A stretch of DNA of 64,000 nucleotides from CAINVV01 sp038323575 (GCA_038323575.1 JBBQHB010000013.1:12235-76234); one strand, 5' to 3'; counted from the stretch's first letter, positions 1 through 9,693 are shown. Notes: a model not told the origin generated them from the letters alone. Translations and numbers: made by a program.

Positions 1-1038
1 ACCTGGCAGCGGTTGCTCATCATGGTCGGGGGCGTTCTTTTCAACCTGATTCTTGCGCTTGTGCTGTATTCCATGATCCTCTTTACCTGGGGTGAGGAAT
101 ACCTACCTACCCAAAATGCCAAATACGGAATCGTCGTTTCTGAAACCGGACGTCAAATCGGACTTCAGAACGGAGACAAAATCATTTCGGTTGACGGCAA
201 AAAAATTGAAAGCTTTACCAAAATTATCCCCACTATCGTATTGGATGACGCACAATTCATTGAGATTCAGCGGGATTCTCAAAGAATAACTTTGCCAATC
301 AAAAAAGAGATTATTCCGAAACTGCTGACCGACAAAAATATCATTACCCTGCGTGTTCCCTACGCCTGCAAAATAATGGCATTCGCCAAACAATCCCCGG
401 CGCGTGATGCAGGATTGGAACTTGGAGATGAGATTCTTTCTGTCGACAGCCTCCAATTTCGCTATTACGACCAATTTGTGGAACACCTTGCAGCCTCAAA
501 AGGAACTGAGGTCAAAATGGAAATAAAACGCAACGGGGTTATTTCCACACGGAAAGTATTAGTCGCGGCTTCCGGGATAATCGGAATTCAGCCGGCCTAT
601 TCGCTTGAAGGCGTTTTTGAGTACAGAACCATTCGCTACAGTCTGGCGGAATCCATTCCTGCCGGGATTTCAAAAGGGTACCATGCCATTGGTGATTACC
701 TCAAGCAGTTCAAGCTGCTGTTCTCTCCGCAAACCAAAGCATACGAGTCGTTGGGCGGATTTATCGCTATTGGCAACATATTCCCGAGTGTATGGGACTG
801 GGAGTCCTTCTGGAATCTGACCGCCTTCCTCTCTATCATTCTGGCAGTAATGAACATCCTGCCGATTCCTGCCCTGGACGGTGGCCATGTACTTTTTCTG
901 CTTTATGAAATCGTTACGCGCCGCAAACCCAGTGACAAGTTTATGGAATATGCCCAGATTGCCGGCATGATATTGCTCTTTAGTCTTTTATTGTATGCCA
1001 ACGGAAACGACATCTTTAAATTAATTTTTCATAAATAG
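1..1038 (+). CDS. rseP: RseP-type site-2 zinc metalloprotease, 5' end cut off
   Basis: Membrane-embedded M50 protease that in relatives cleaves anti-sigma factors or remnant signal peptides inside the membrane. The reading frame is open from base 1, so the gene starts upstream; the HExxH zinc motif normally at the N-terminus is outside the window. Visible are the WQR..I motif followed by a membrane helix, two PDZ domains (about residues 35-105 and 110-195; the second contains ARDAGLELGDEILSVD), the conserved NILPIPALDGGH motif near residue 290 that supplies the third zinc ligand, and a final hydrophobic helix. The double PDZ and the NxxPxPxLDGG motif make the call firm. The ATG at base 13 is internal. 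Confidence 0.95.
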   Translation, partial: TWQRLLIMVGGVLFNLILALVLYSMILFTWGEEYLPTQNAKYGIVVSETGRQIGLQNGDKIISVDGKKIESFTKIIPTIVLDDAQFIEIQRDSQRITLPIKKEIIPKLLTDKNIITLRVPYACKIMAFAKQSPARDAGLELGDEILSVDSLQFRYYDQFVEHLAASKGTEVKMEIKRNGVISTRKVLVAASGIIGIQPAYSLEGVFEYRTIRYSLAESIPAGISKGYHAIGDYLKQFKLLFSPQTKAYESLGGFIAIGNIFPSVWDWESFWNLTAFLSIILAVMNILPIPALDGGHVLFLLYEIVTRRKPSDKFMEYAQIAGMILLFSLLLYANGNDIFKLIFHK

Positions 1039-1062
1039 AAAATAATTGATAGAAAAGATTGC

Positions 1063-1070
1063 TATATTTG
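1063..1070 (+). promoter_or_regulatory. Bacteroidota -7 box for tatA
   Basis: TATATTTG matches TAnnTTTG exactly and lies 26 bases before the tatA ATG. No convincing -33 TTTG at the right spacing is visible, so only the -7 element is claimed. Confidence 0.55.
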
Positions 1071-1095
1071 CAACGAACGATAAAAACAGGACGCT

Positions 1096-1308
1096 ATGAA
1101 CTTATTTATATTGGGTGTTTTAAGTGGTGCACATGTGGTATTAATTATTGCAGCCCTCCTCCTTCTTTTTGGTGGCCAGAAAATCCCTGAATTAATGGGC
1201 GGCTTAGGTAAAGGTATGAAGGAATTCAAAAAAGCCATGAAAGAGGAAGAGCCAACCACTCCTCCTGCTTCGCCTGATGAAAAGAAAAACGAACCCCTGA
1301 AACAGTAA
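1096..1308 (+). CDS. tatA: Sec-independent translocase TatA/TatE
   Basis: Pore-forming subunit of the twin-arginine pathway, which exports folded proteins. The 70-aa protein has one N-terminal transmembrane helix, the FGGQKIPELMGGLGKGMKEFKKAM amphipathic segment (key residues FGxxKxPE and GKGMKEFK) and an acidic, proline-rich tail, all as expected of TatA. Its size is normal. No tatC is visible in the window. Two exported oxidoreductases with RR leaders (29.1 and 58.9 kb) are possible clients. A strong terminator follows, so it seems to be monocistronic. Confidence 0.93.
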   Translation: MNLFILGVLSGAHVVLIIAALLLLFGGQKIPELMGGLGKGMKEFKKAMKEEEPTTPPASPDEKKNEPLKQ

Positions 1309-1330
1309 TTCAGGTATTCAACCCTATACA

Positions 1331-1366
1331 AATACCCCGGTGCAAAAGCACCGGGGTATTTTTTTT
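1331..1366 (+). terminator. Rho-independent terminator of tatA
   Basis: Perfect 13-bp inverted repeat (AATACCCCGGTGC and its complement) with an AAAA loop, followed by a run of T. It starts 22 bases after the tatA stop. Confidence 0.92.
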
Positions 1367-1445
1367 GGTGGATTCTGTAACGAATTTCACTTTCCGGCGT
1401 CTTATAGTTTTAGAAACTATAATGTATCACTCTAAATTTATCCCT

Positions 1446-2165
1446 ATGAATAAGAAATTTCATAACAGCTTGATTGTGTTTTTGTTGGCGGCATTCACGC
1501 TGTCAGCAGTTTCCTGTATTCCGCATATCCGCGGGAACGGAGATGTGGTAAAAGAAGAGCGGAATTTGTCGGGTTTTGACGCATTGGAGGCCAGCACCGG
1601 CATTGAGGTTTTGGTTACGCAGGATTCGACCGAAAAAGTAGTGGTCGAAACCGATTCGAACATCCAGAAAATACTTAAAACCAAGGTTGAAAACGGAACA
1701 TTGAAAATCTACCTGGAAGAGGGCGTCCTCCATACCAGACAGTTGAGGGTTTTTGTAACGCTGAAGCAGCTGAGGTCAGTTAATACAAGTTCAGGCGCGC
1801 ATGTTAATACCGAAAATAAAATTACCGCGGAAAAGTTGAAAATCAATTCTTCAAGCGGGTCTGGCGTAAAGATGGAAGTTTCAGCTGATCACCTCACGGC
1901 GGAGTCAAGCAGCGGAAGTAACATCAAAATTACCGGTACTGCCGCTTCTTTCAATGGAGACAGTTCCAGCGGATCAGGAATTGATGCCTCAGGATTGACT
2001 GCTGAAAAGGGGACACTCTCGGGCTCAAGTGGTTCACACATTAAAGCGCAAATAACCAAAGAGATTAAAGCCAATGCCAGCAGCGGTGCAAGTATTTCTA
2101 TCACCGGTAATCCCCCGGTAAGGGATACAGACAGTTCAAGCGGCGGTTCAGTCCGATTTAAATAA
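1446..2165 (+). CDS. DUF2807 (head GIN domain) lipoprotein
   Basis: Putative surface or periplasmic lipoprotein of 239 aa. The signal peptide ends in a lipobox (TLSAVSC), so the mature protein begins at a lipidated Cys. The body is a DUF2807/GIN right-handed beta-helix: FDALEASTGIEVLVTQ starts the domain and repeated S-S-G-S turns (SSSGS, SSGSNI, SSSGSGI, SSSGGS) mark the helix rungs. Function of the family is unknown; adhesin-like roles have been proposed from the fold. The ATG at 1446 was chosen because it gives a proper signal peptide; an upstream in-frame TTG/ATG would add an unlikely 27-residue extension overlapping the tatA terminator. Confidence 0.85.
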   Translation: MNKKFHNSLIVFLLAAFTLSAVSCIPHIRGNGDVVKEERNLSGFDALEASTGIEVLVTQDSTEKVVVETDSNIQKILKTKVENGTLKIYLEEGVLHTRQLRVFVTLKQLRSVNTSSGAHVNTENKITAEKLKINSSSGSGVKMEVSADHLTAESSSGSNIKITGTAASFNGDSSSGSGIDASGLTAEKGTLSGSSGSHIKAQITKEIKANASSGASISITGNPPVRDTDSSSGGSVRFK

Positions 2166-2174
2166 AAAAAACAA

Positions 2175-2777
2175 CTAATCCCTCCTCATAATGCCATAAC
2201 AGATAATCTTGACTATGGCATCCACACTCTTGCCCAAATCATTGGAGCGGTATGGTCCTGCAGAGAGCGGCATCTCCAGTCCGCGGATGGCGGTGGTGAT
2301 ACCAATGGCAACCAGGGTAAAATCCTTGATCACAAACTTGTGCTGTCTTGCACCTTCCAGTAATATGCGCTTCATCATGCGGATCTCCTCCTGATCGTAC
2401 TGCGATTTGATTTTGTCGATGAACTCGACAGCGGCAGTATCATTCTCAATAGCATTGTAAAAATTGGCCAACTGACGGTAAGTAGTGATTTTGGTCATCA
2501 CATAATCGCGCAGCTTATCGGCAGGATCCATGTCCTTCTGAAGTACTTTGGCCAGTTCTACCCTTAGGATATCCGCCTCTTTCTGGATCACTTCCTGGAA
2601 CAGGTCCTCTTTACTGCTAAAATAATAATAAAGAGAACTTTTACCTTTTCTGACAGCATTGGCTATGTCGTCCAATGTTGTCTTTTTGTACCCGAATTTG
2701 CTGAAAATCTCCTGTGCGATGGTTAAGATGTTCTCCCGAACCGCGTCTTTTTTAGTACCTAAGTTTTCGTTCGCCAT
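2175..2777 (-). CDS. TetR/AcrR family transcriptional regulator
   Basis: DNA-binding repressor of about 200 aa. The N-terminal helix-turn-helix shows the TetR signature: ILTIAQEIFSKFGYKKTTLDDIA, then GKSSLYYYFSSKEDLF (residues about 15-60). The rest is an alpha-helical ligand-binding domain without a recognisable ligand class. It starts 33 bases after the rnr stop on the same strand, so it is probably the distal gene of an rnr operon. The ATG at 2777 is preferred over an upstream TTG at 2804. Confidence 0.9.
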   Translation of the reverse strand: MANENLGTKKDAVRENILTIAQEIFSKFGYKKTTLDDIANAVRKGKSSLYYYFSSKEDLFQEVIQKEADILRVELAKVLQKDMDPADKLRDYVMTKITTYRQLANFYNAIENDTAAVEFIDKIKSQYDQEEIRMMKRILLEGARQHKFVIKDFTLVAIGITTAIRGLEMPLSAGPYRSNDLGKSVDAIVKIICYGIMRRD

Positions 2778-2810
2778 TGTTAGTTTTTCATCATTTGTGA
2801 CCAAATATAA

Positions 2811-4964
2811 TTATTTTGTTGAAGAAACAACAATCCTGAAGTCAAGCTGCTTTTTTTCCAGATTGGCCCTGAGGATCTCAATTTCGACCTCGTCACCCAG
2901 CTGATACTTCCTGTGCGTCCTTCTGCCGGTAATGCAGTAATTTTTTTCATCAAACTGGTAAAAGTCATCGGTAAGCTCATGCAGGGGCACCATACCCTCA
3001 CATTTATTTTCTTCTATCTCAACATAAATACCCCATTCGGTGACACCGGAAATGACTCCTTTGTATTGCTGTCCGATCTTATCCGACATAAATTCCACCT
3101 GTTTGTATTTGATGGAGGCACGCTCTGCATTGGCAGCACGGTTCTCCATATCGGATGAGTGTTTGCAAATCTCCTCATACTTGTTGGCAGCCACCGAAGT
3201 TCCGTCCTGCAGGTACCTGTCGAGCAGCCGGTGGACCATCATATCCGGATACCTCCGGATAGGCGAGGTAAAATGGGTGTAATATTCGAAACCCAGTCCG
3301 TAATGACCGATGTTCCGTGTTGAATACTCAGCTTTGGCCATGGTCCGTATGGCAAGCGTTTCAATTACATTTTGCTCTTTCTTGCCGGATACATGGTTAA
3401 TCAGCTTGTTCATGGATTCAGACACCGCAGCGGGCGAACTGGTCATGATGCCGTACCCGAAACGCTTGATGAAATGGTTGAATTTCTCCAGCTTCTCCGG
3501 ATCCGGTTTGTCGTGGATCCTGTATACAAAGGTCTTCTCCTTCTTCCTGGCTCCGGGCTTCCCGATCAATTCAGCCACCTTTTTATTGGCCAGCAGCATA
3601 AATTCTTCGATCAGCTTATTGGAATCCTTCGACTCCTTGAAAAAGACATTGACCGGTTTTCCGGCAGGGTCAACCTCAATTTTCACCTCTACGCGGTCAA
3701 AATCAATTGATCCGCCTTCAAAACGTTTTTCCCGAAGCTTTTTGGCTAGTTTGTCGAGCGTCAGGATCTCCTCCTTCATTTCACCTTCACCGGTTTCAAT
3801 AACTGCCTGTGCCTCTTCGTAACTAAACCTTTTGTCGGAATAGATTACGGTTCTGCCAAACCACTCCTTTTGAACCTTAGCATTTTCGTCCAGCTGGAAT
3901 ACAGCAGAATAACACAGTTTTTCTTCGTTCGGACGCAAAGAACATACGCCGTTCGACAGCCTTTCGGGCAGCATCGGCACTACGCGGTCGACCAGGTATA
4001 CCGAGGTGGCCCTTTCATAGGCTTCATCCTCAATGATGGAGTTCATCCGTACATAATGGGTCACGTCGGCAATGTGTACGCCGACTTCCCAGTTTCCGTT
4101 TTCCAGCTTCAGGATAGAGAGTGCATCGTCGAAGTCTTTTGCATCGGCCGGATCAATGGTAAAGGTCGGGACTTTCCTGAAGTCCCTGCGGTTGGCTATC
4201 TCCTCCTGTGGGATTTCAAGCGGTATCCTGTCGGCCGCCTCATTGACCTTTTCCGGATATTTATAAGGTAATCCGAACTCTGCCAGAATGGCATGCATCT
4301 CCGTAGTGTTGGATCCTGCATCCCCAAGCACATCAATGATCTCGGCAAACGGATTGCGTGCTTTTTCGGGCCAGTCCAGAATCCTGGCTACCGCCTTTTG
4401 TCCGTTTTTAGCCCCTTTCAGCTTATCCATCGGTATGAAAAGGTCGAAGGGCATCCGTTTGGTGGGAATTAAAAAGGCAGAGAATTTTGAGATCTCGACC
4501 GTCCCGACCAGGGTTTTCTGTCCGCGTTCGAGCACCTCCACCACTTCGCCTTCCGTATCGCTTTTCTTCCGCCTGGCAAACACCCGGATCTTGACCTTAT
4601 CCCCATCAAGGGCATGGTTCATGTTGGTAGCAGGGATCAGAATAGTGTCGTTCAGCTCTTCGCAGAATACCTGGCCAAATCCTTTGTAGTTAAGCACCAT
4701 CGTCCCGATGATGGTTCCTGCGTTCTTTGCCTTCAGGCGGAATCTGCCTTTTGAAACTTCCTCGAGTGCCTCGTTATCGCGTAGTTCCTGCAATGCAACA
4801 CTGACCAACAGCTGGCCTGACGTATTTTTGATTCCTATCTTGGAAGAAAGTTGTTTGTAATTGTAAACATAAGAGGGTTCCTCATAGAAGAGACCCATAA
4901 TGGATGTTTTTAAGCCGGCCTTGTTGAAATTCACGGCCCTTTCAAGCTTTTTGTTTTTTGACAT
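2811..4964 (-). CDS. rnr: Ribonuclease R (RNase II/R family 3'-5' exoribonuclease)
   Basis: Processive 3'-5' exoribonuclease that degrades structured RNA. The 717-aa protein has an N-terminal winged-helix region (about 15-75), two cold-shock/OB domains (80-235), the RNB catalytic domain with the acidic signature DPADAKDFDDALS (about 270) binding the metal ions and the closing motif YTHFTSPIRRYPDMMVH (about 565), and a C-terminal S1 domain (about 630-710). Length and order are normal. It is followed by the TetR gene on the same strand and is divergent from metF. Confidence 0.96.
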   Translation of the reverse strand: MSKNKKLERAVNFNKAGLKTSIMGLFYEEPSYVYNYKQLSSKIGIKNTSGQLLVSVALQELRDNEALEEVSKGRFRLKAKNAGTIIGTMVLNYKGFGQVFCEELNDTILIPATNMNHALDGDKVKIRVFARRKKSDTEGEVVEVLERGQKTLVGTVEISKFSAFLIPTKRMPFDLFIPMDKLKGAKNGQKAVARILDWPEKARNPFAEIIDVLGDAGSNTTEMHAILAEFGLPYKYPEKVNEAADRIPLEIPQEEIANRRDFRKVPTFTIDPADAKDFDDALSILKLENGNWEVGVHIADVTHYVRMNSIIEDEAYERATSVYLVDRVVPMLPERLSNGVCSLRPNEEKLCYSAVFQLDENAKVQKEWFGRTVIYSDKRFSYEEAQAVIETGEGEMKEEILTLDKLAKKLREKRFEGGSIDFDRVEVKIEVDPAGKPVNVFFKESKDSNKLIEEFMLLANKKVAELIGKPGARKKEKTFVYRIHDKPDPEKLEKFNHFIKRFGYGIMTSSPAAVSESMNKLINHVSGKKEQNVIETLAIRTMAKAEYSTRNIGHYGLGFEYYTHFTSPIRRYPDMMVHRLLDRYLQDGTSVAANKYEEICKHSSDMENRAANAERASIKYKQVEFMSDKIGQQYKGVISGVTEWGIYVEIEENKCEGMVPLHELTDDFYQFDEKNYCITGRRTHRKYQLGDEVEIEILRANLEKKQLDFRIVVSSTK

Positions 4965-4999
4965 TCAATAAATTTTAGAACCCTTAAAGGTAAAACAAT

Positions 5000-5007
5000 T
5001 ATATTTG
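5000..5007 (+). promoter_or_regulatory. -7 box for metF
   Basis: TATATTTG, an exact TAnnTTTG match, 40 bases before the metF ATG in the rnr/metF divergent gap. Confidence 0.5.
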
Positions 5008-5046
5008 TAAAATAGCCTGCTTACCAGATTATTCAATAAACAGCGC

Positions 5047-6000
5047 ATGAAGATCACAGATATTATCCAGAGTTCCAAAAAAACCATCTTCTCTTTCGAG
5101 TTGCTCCCCCCGCTGAAAGGGCAGAATGCCGATAAATTGTACCAAACCATCGATGAACTGATCGAATACCAGCCCAAATACATCAACCTCACCACCCACC
5201 GCGACGAGATCGAGTACAGGCCGCTGGAAAACGGGCTTCTGGAAAAGAAAATTGTCCGCAAGCGTCCGGGTACGGTGGCCATAGCAGCCGCGATCCAGCA
5301 CAAATACGGCATTCCTGTTGTTCCGCACGTAGTTTGCGGGGGATTTTCGAGGGAAGAGACCGAAAACATGCTGATCGACCTCAACTTCCTGGGCATCAAA
5401 AACGTCCTTGCGCTTCGCGGCGACGGATTGTCCACCGAGAAACACTTTGTTCCAGAGAAAAACGGCCATGCCCACGCCAACGAACTGGTGGAACAGATCG
5501 TTAACCTGCACAGCGGCAAATACCTCGATCCCGAGCTCAAAAACAAGGCTGCCCTCGATTTTTGTATCGGTGTAGCCGGATACCCCGAAAAACATGCTGA
5601 GGCTTCCAATCCTGAAACCGATCTTCAAAACCTGAAACAAAAAGTGGATGCCGGCGCCGAATACATTGTCACGCAAATGTTTTTCGACAACAAAAAATAT
5701 TACGAGTTTGTGACCCGCTGCAGGGCTGCCGGAATCACGGTTCCCATCATCCCCGGAATCAAACCGCTGGCATTAATGAACCAGATCACCATGCTGCCCA
5801 AAATTTTCAGCGTCGACATCCCTGAAGAATTTGCTTCGGAAGTGCGCAAATGCAAAACCAACGAAGAGGCCCGGCAGGTGGGTACAGAATGGGCTATTCT
5901 CCAGGCCAGAGACCTGATCGCCAACAAAGTCCCCTGCCTGCACATCTATACCTACGGCATAACCGACAATACCCGGCAAATTGCCCGGATAATCATATAA
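5047..6000 (+). CDS. metF: Methylenetetrahydrofolate reductase [NAD(P)H]
   Basis: FAD enzyme reducing 5,10-methylene-THF to 5-methyl-THF for methionine synthesis. The 317-aa protein is a single TIM barrel: FSFELLPPLKG near the start (the catalytic Glu is in FE), LALRGD (about residue 120) and QMFFDNKKYYEFV (about 215), all typical of MTHFR. It is followed after 8 bases by rdgB, so both are likely co-transcribed with porZ. Confidence 0.95.
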   Translation: MKITDIIQSSKKTIFSFELLPPLKGQNADKLYQTIDELIEYQPKYINLTTHRDEIEYRPLENGLLEKKIVRKRPGTVAIAAAIQHKYGIPVVPHVVCGGFSREETENMLIDLNFLGIKNVLALRGDGLSTEKHFVPEKNGHAHANELVEQIVNLHSGKYLDPELKNKAALDFCIGVAGYPEKHAEASNPETDLQNLKQKVDAGAEYIVTQMFFDNKKYYEFVTRCRAAGITVPIIPGIKPLALMNQITMLPKIFSVDIPEEFASEVRKCKTNEEARQVGTEWAILQARDLIANKVPCLHIYTYGITDNTRQIARIII

Positions 6001-6008
6001 CAGCGGCC

Positions 6009-6608
6009 ATGCACCAACTTGTCTTTGCCACCAACAATGCCCACAAACTGCGGGAACTGGACGAAATCCTCAAAGGTGAATTTAAACTCCTCAGCCTAAG
6101 CGACATTTCCTGTTCAGACGAGATTCCTGAGACTGGAGATACCCTCGAAGCCAATGCCTCGCAGAAATCATTTTACATCTGGGATCGCTTTCAGAAAGAC
6201 TGTTTCTCCGACGACTCAGGCCTGGAAATATCCTCCCTCAACAACGAACCGGGCGTCCGCTCGGCCCGTTATGCCGGCGAGGGAAGAAATTCTGAAGACA
6301 ACATCGACAAAGTACTTGCCGAATTAAAAAACAGAGAGAACCGCAAGGCCTGTTTCCGTTGTGTCATCTCACTCGTTATCCAAGGCCGGGAGTACCTTTT
6401 CGAAGGCCGCGTCGACGGGGAGATCCTGCACGAACGGCACGGCGCTGCAGGCTTTGGCTACGATCCGGTATTTCAGCCGGATGGCTTCACCCAATCTTTT
6501 GCCGAAATGGAGGCCGGACTCAAAAACAGCATCAGTCACCGCGGCAGGGCAGTTCAGAAACTGGTCAGGTTCCTGTTGGAAGAATATCCCCATCTGCCGG
6601 ATCAATAA
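6009..6608 (+). CDS. rdgB: XTP/dITP diphosphatase (RdgB/HAM1)
   Basis: House-cleaning enzyme that hydrolyses ITP, dITP and XTP to monophosphates. The 199-aa protein carries the family motifs: FATNNAHKLREL at the N-terminus, SDDSGLEI (about residue 70, metal and base binding), GYDPVF (about 155) and SHRGRA near the C-terminus. The start at 6009 gives the usual length and N-terminus; a longer frame reading back into metF is not needed. Its stop overlaps the porZ start in TAATG. Confidence 0.95.
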   Translation: MHQLVFATNNAHKLRELDEILKGEFKLLSLSDISCSDEIPETGDTLEANASQKSFYIWDRFQKDCFSDDSGLEISSLNNEPGVRSARYAGEGRNSEDNIDKVLAELKNRENRKACFRCVISLVIQGREYLFEGRVDGEILHERHGAAGFGYDPVFQPDGFTQSFAEMEAGLKNSISHRGRAVQKLVRFLLEEYPHLPDQ

Positions 6609-8908
6609 TGAAAAAATTCTTGTCCCTCCTGCTATTGCTGCCGGTTTTTTCATACGGTCAGAGCCGAATCGGGGGATGGAAAACCCATGTATCTTTCACC
6701 CCGGTGATCTGCGTGGCAGAAATGCCCGGTGCCGTTGCAGCAGCCACCTCCAACGGATTATTCATCCTTGACAGAAACAGCTCCCGGATTACCACCAAAA
6801 CTACGACTGAAGGACTTGCCGGGACCGGCATCTCGGCCATTGCATATGCACCTGGCACCAATTTCCTGCTGGTCGGTTACCAGTCAGGCAACCTCGATCT
6901 GCTGCAGGACGGACTGGTGCTTAATCTCTCCGATCTTACCAGGAAACCCGGACTCCCCGACAAAACCATTCACCGCATCGTTTGTGAAGGCAACTTTGCC
7001 TACCTCTGCTGTGCCTTCGGCATCGTCACGATCGACCTTCAAAGGGCGGAGGTGGCAGAAACCTGGTATTTCGGACCAACAAGCGACCTGAAAGAGGCCT
7101 TCGACCTGTCCACTTTCAACAACATCTGGTTTGTTGCAACCAGTCGGGGTATCTTCAAAGCAGGCAAAACCGGCAGCAACCTCCAGGATTGGCGCAACTG
7201 GCAGCTGCAAACTGCGCTTCCCCAACCCGATGCTGCTTTTTCCTCCTTCGCACAGGCAGAAGGATTACTCTTCACCCACGACCAAAGCAACGACCGCATC
7301 CTTGCATTGAACGGGACAAACTGGCAAACCCGGTTTCCGGAAATTAAAAACATCCGTTCCATAAGGAACGCCGCAACCGGATTGATCGTGCTCTCAACCG
7401 GCGAAATCTGGCTTACAGGAAAAACCGGAAACATCCTTCTTAACAGCTATCAGCCCGGCAGCAGCGTCTCCGCCGTCGATCCCCGGGATGCGCTGACAGA
7501 CAACAACGGAACGCTTTGGATCGCAGATCACCGCTTTGGCCTGACGCAACGGAACGGCACCTCCGCCTTCCTGCACCATGTGCCCGATTCTCCCGGCAGT
7601 GACAGGATTTCGGCACTCAAAGCCGGTCCGGAGGATATTTTTGCGGCAACAGTCACCACCAATCCTGCCGGATTCCCCGAAGCAGCCGTTTCTATCCTGC
7701 AGGCAGGGATCTGGCAGAACTTCACGGCAGCTGATGATGCCGGACTGCAGTCGGTGAAACCACTCAACTCTTTTGCCTTCAGCAGCGCCCGGCCCGATGA
7801 ATATTGGGCCTCCTCGGCCGGATCAGGATTGCTCTTCTTTCAGAAAAACAGGGTTGCAGCACATTACAACGAGCTGAACTCCGCCCTCGGCGCGCTCAGC
7901 GGTTCCTGCGTGCTCAACGGACTGGCCTCCGACGCCCAAAACAACCTCTGGTACACCAACCCTACCGGGATGGCCCGTCTTGGAACACGGTCGGCTGAAG
8001 GGGCTTTTATTCCGCTTCCCTATCCGGGAATGGGCTTCTCCGCCTCCCCGGCAGGTGAAATCCTTGTGACAGTCACGGGAACCCAATGGGCGGTCCTTCC
8101 CGACGAGGGTTTGTTTGCCTTTAAAATCAAAGGAAGTACGGAAAATGTTACCGATGACCAGTACCGCAAGGTTGCGGTTCAAAGCCAATTCTCCAACGGG
8201 TCGACCACTCTGTTCACCCGGTTCACCGGAATTTCCGCCATTGCAGAAGATCTCAGTCACCGGCTCTGGGTCGGTACAAGCACCGGCGTTGTGGTTTACA
8301 GCAATCCTGATAAGGCATTTGACCCCAACGAATTTTACGGGACTCAGCCTTCGCTCGATGATGGCGAAGGGCTCTTCAAACCCATCCTGGAAAAAGAAAA
8401 AATTACCGCCATTGCCGTCGACGGCGGCAACCGTAAATGGTTCGGCACCGCCAATTCAGGGGTATTCCTCTTCACCGGGGAGGGAGATCGCCTGCTGCTG
8501 CATTTCGACAGCAAAAACTCTCCGCTGCTTTCCGATCAGATCCTTTCGATTGCCGTTGCGCCCAAAAGCGGGGAGGTTTTCTTTGCCACCGACCGGGGAT
8601 TGATCTCCTACAAAAGTGATGCCGCCGGCAGCGCGACCAGCCTTGGCAAGGCCTATGTCTGGCCCAATCCGCTGAGGGAAACCTTCACCGGCAACGTCAC
8701 CATCGATGGACTGACAGACGGAACGGATGTACGGATTACGGATGTAACCGGAAATCTTGTTTACCGCACTTCCTCTCTTGGCGGCCGTGCGGTCTGGAAT
8801 GCCAAAAATGCAAAGGGAGAGCGGGTAGCAACGGGTGTTTACCTGATTTTCTGCGGCTCATCACAACTGAAAGAATCAAAGATTATCAAATTGCTTGTGA
8901 TTCATTAA
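6608..8908 (+). CDS. porZ: PorZ-like type IX secretion protein (beta-propellers + C-terminal domain)
   Basis: Exported 766-aa protein with a signal peptide (cleavage near SYGQ). It opens with IGGWKTHVSFTPV and TSNGLFILDRNS, the PorZ propeller start; two-component-regulator-type propeller repeats (for example LWVGTSTGVVVY, KWFGTANSGVFLF) fill the body, and residues about 680-766 form a T9SS-type C-terminal domain (VWPNPLRETFTGNVTI ... GVYLIF). In Porphyromonas gingivalis PorZ (about 776 aa) is part of the surface attachment complex that anchors T9SS cargo. The start overlaps the rdgB stop by one base and recO follows. Confidence is a little lower than for motif enzymes because propeller families look alike; a T9SS cargo protein is the alternative. 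Confidence 0.8.
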   Translation: MKKFLSLLLLLPVFSYGQSRIGGWKTHVSFTPVICVAEMPGAVAAATSNGLFILDRNSSRITTKTTTEGLAGTGISAIAYAPGTNFLLVGYQSGNLDLLQDGLVLNLSDLTRKPGLPDKTIHRIVCEGNFAYLCCAFGIVTIDLQRAEVAETWYFGPTSDLKEAFDLSTFNNIWFVATSRGIFKAGKTGSNLQDWRNWQLQTALPQPDAAFSSFAQAEGLLFTHDQSNDRILALNGTNWQTRFPEIKNIRSIRNAATGLIVLSTGEIWLTGKTGNILLNSYQPGSSVSAVDPRDALTDNNGTLWIADHRFGLTQRNGTSAFLHHVPDSPGSDRISALKAGPEDIFAATVTTNPAGFPEAAVSILQAGIWQNFTAADDAGLQSVKPLNSFAFSSARPDEYWASSAGSGLLFFQKNRVAAHYNELNSALGALSGSCVLNGLASDAQNNLWYTNPTGMARLGTRSAEGAFIPLPYPGMGFSASPAGEILVTVTGTQWAVLPDEGLFAFKIKGSTENVTDDQYRKVAVQSQFSNGSTTLFTRFTGISAIAEDLSHRLWVGTSTGVVVYSNPDKAFDPNEFYGTQPSLDDGEGLFKPILEKEKITAIAVDGGNRKWFGTANSGVFLFTGEGDRLLLHFDSKNSPLLSDQILSIAVAPKSGEVFFATDRGLISYKSDAAGSATSLGKAYVWPNPLRETFTGNVTIDGLTDGTDVRITDVTGNLVYRTSSLGGRAVWNAKNAKGERVATGVYLIFCGSSQLKESKIIKLLVIH

Positions 8909-8920
8909 CTTTTTTACATC

Positions 8921-9646
8921 ATGTATATTAAAACAGAAGGCATCATTCTCCACGGCCTCAAATACGGCGATTCCGGAAGAATCGTAACGGTTTATACCGA
9001 AGCATTCGGGAGGAGCTCCTTTCTTCTTCAAGGAATCCATGCCAAAAAATCTACCGGGAAGGCCAACCTGCTTCAGCCGCTCTTCCTGCTCGAGATGGAG
9101 GTCGACCACCGGCAGGGCAGGGAACTGCAGCGTGCCAGGGAAATCAAGATCAGCCACGCTTACCAAACTGTGCCGTTCGACGTGGTCAAATCGTCGCAGG
9201 CAATTTTCCTGGCAGAGATATTGTACAAAGTACTGAAAGAGGAGGAAGCCAGGCCGGAACTCTTTCATTTCCTGAGCCATTCGTTTCAGATTTTCGACCT
9301 GCTCCGCGACGGGGCCGCCAATTTCCACCTCGCCTTCCTGATCCAGCTAACCCGCTACATGGGATTTGCACCGACCAACAATTACGCAGCAGAGCGTACC
9401 TGGTTCGACATGGCTTCCGGCGCTTTTACCGGCACCAGACCGCCGCATCCCTATTTCCTGGACCCGGCCGAAAGCCGTATTCTTTCCGATTTCGCAAACA
9501 TCACCTACGAAGAGATCGGGAATATTACCCTCCCTGCCTCCGGACGCAATCTCTTACTGCAGAAAATGATCGACTATTTCTCTCTGCACCTCGGGACCCG
9601 GCTACAGGTAAAATCGCTGGATGTTTTACACGAATTATTTTCCTGA
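8921..9646 (+). CDS. recO: DNA repair protein RecO
   Basis: Mediator that helps load RecA on SSB-coated DNA in the RecFOR pathway. The 241-aa protein has the N-terminal OB fold beginning with the typical TEGIILHGLKYGDSGRIVTVYT and GRSSFLLQGIHAKKS, followed by the helical C-terminal domain. The Cys4 zinc cluster present in some RecO proteins is not seen. It lies 12 bases after porZ. Confidence 0.93.
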   Translation: MYIKTEGIILHGLKYGDSGRIVTVYTEAFGRSSFLLQGIHAKKSTGKANLLQPLFLLEMEVDHRQGRELQRAREIKISHAYQTVPFDVVKSSQAIFLAEILYKVLKEEEARPELFHFLSHSFQIFDLLRDGAANFHLAFLIQLTRYMGFAPTNNYAAERTWFDMASGAFTGTRPPHPYFLDPAESRILSDFANITYEEIGNITLPASGRNLLLQKMIDYFSLHLGTRLQVKSLDVLHELFS

Positions 9647-9663
9647 TAAGCTGCTCCCTGTAA

Positions 9664-9693
9664 TTGCCAATCATAAATTTTTACGTACTTTTG
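9664..9693 (+). promoter_or_regulatory. Bacteroidota promoter (TTG-N19-TACTTTTG)
   Basis: TTG at 9664-9666, 19 bases, then TACTTTTG at 9686-9693 match the -33/-7 consensus with canonical spacing, 19 bases ahead of the aminotransferase-like start. Confidence 0.65.
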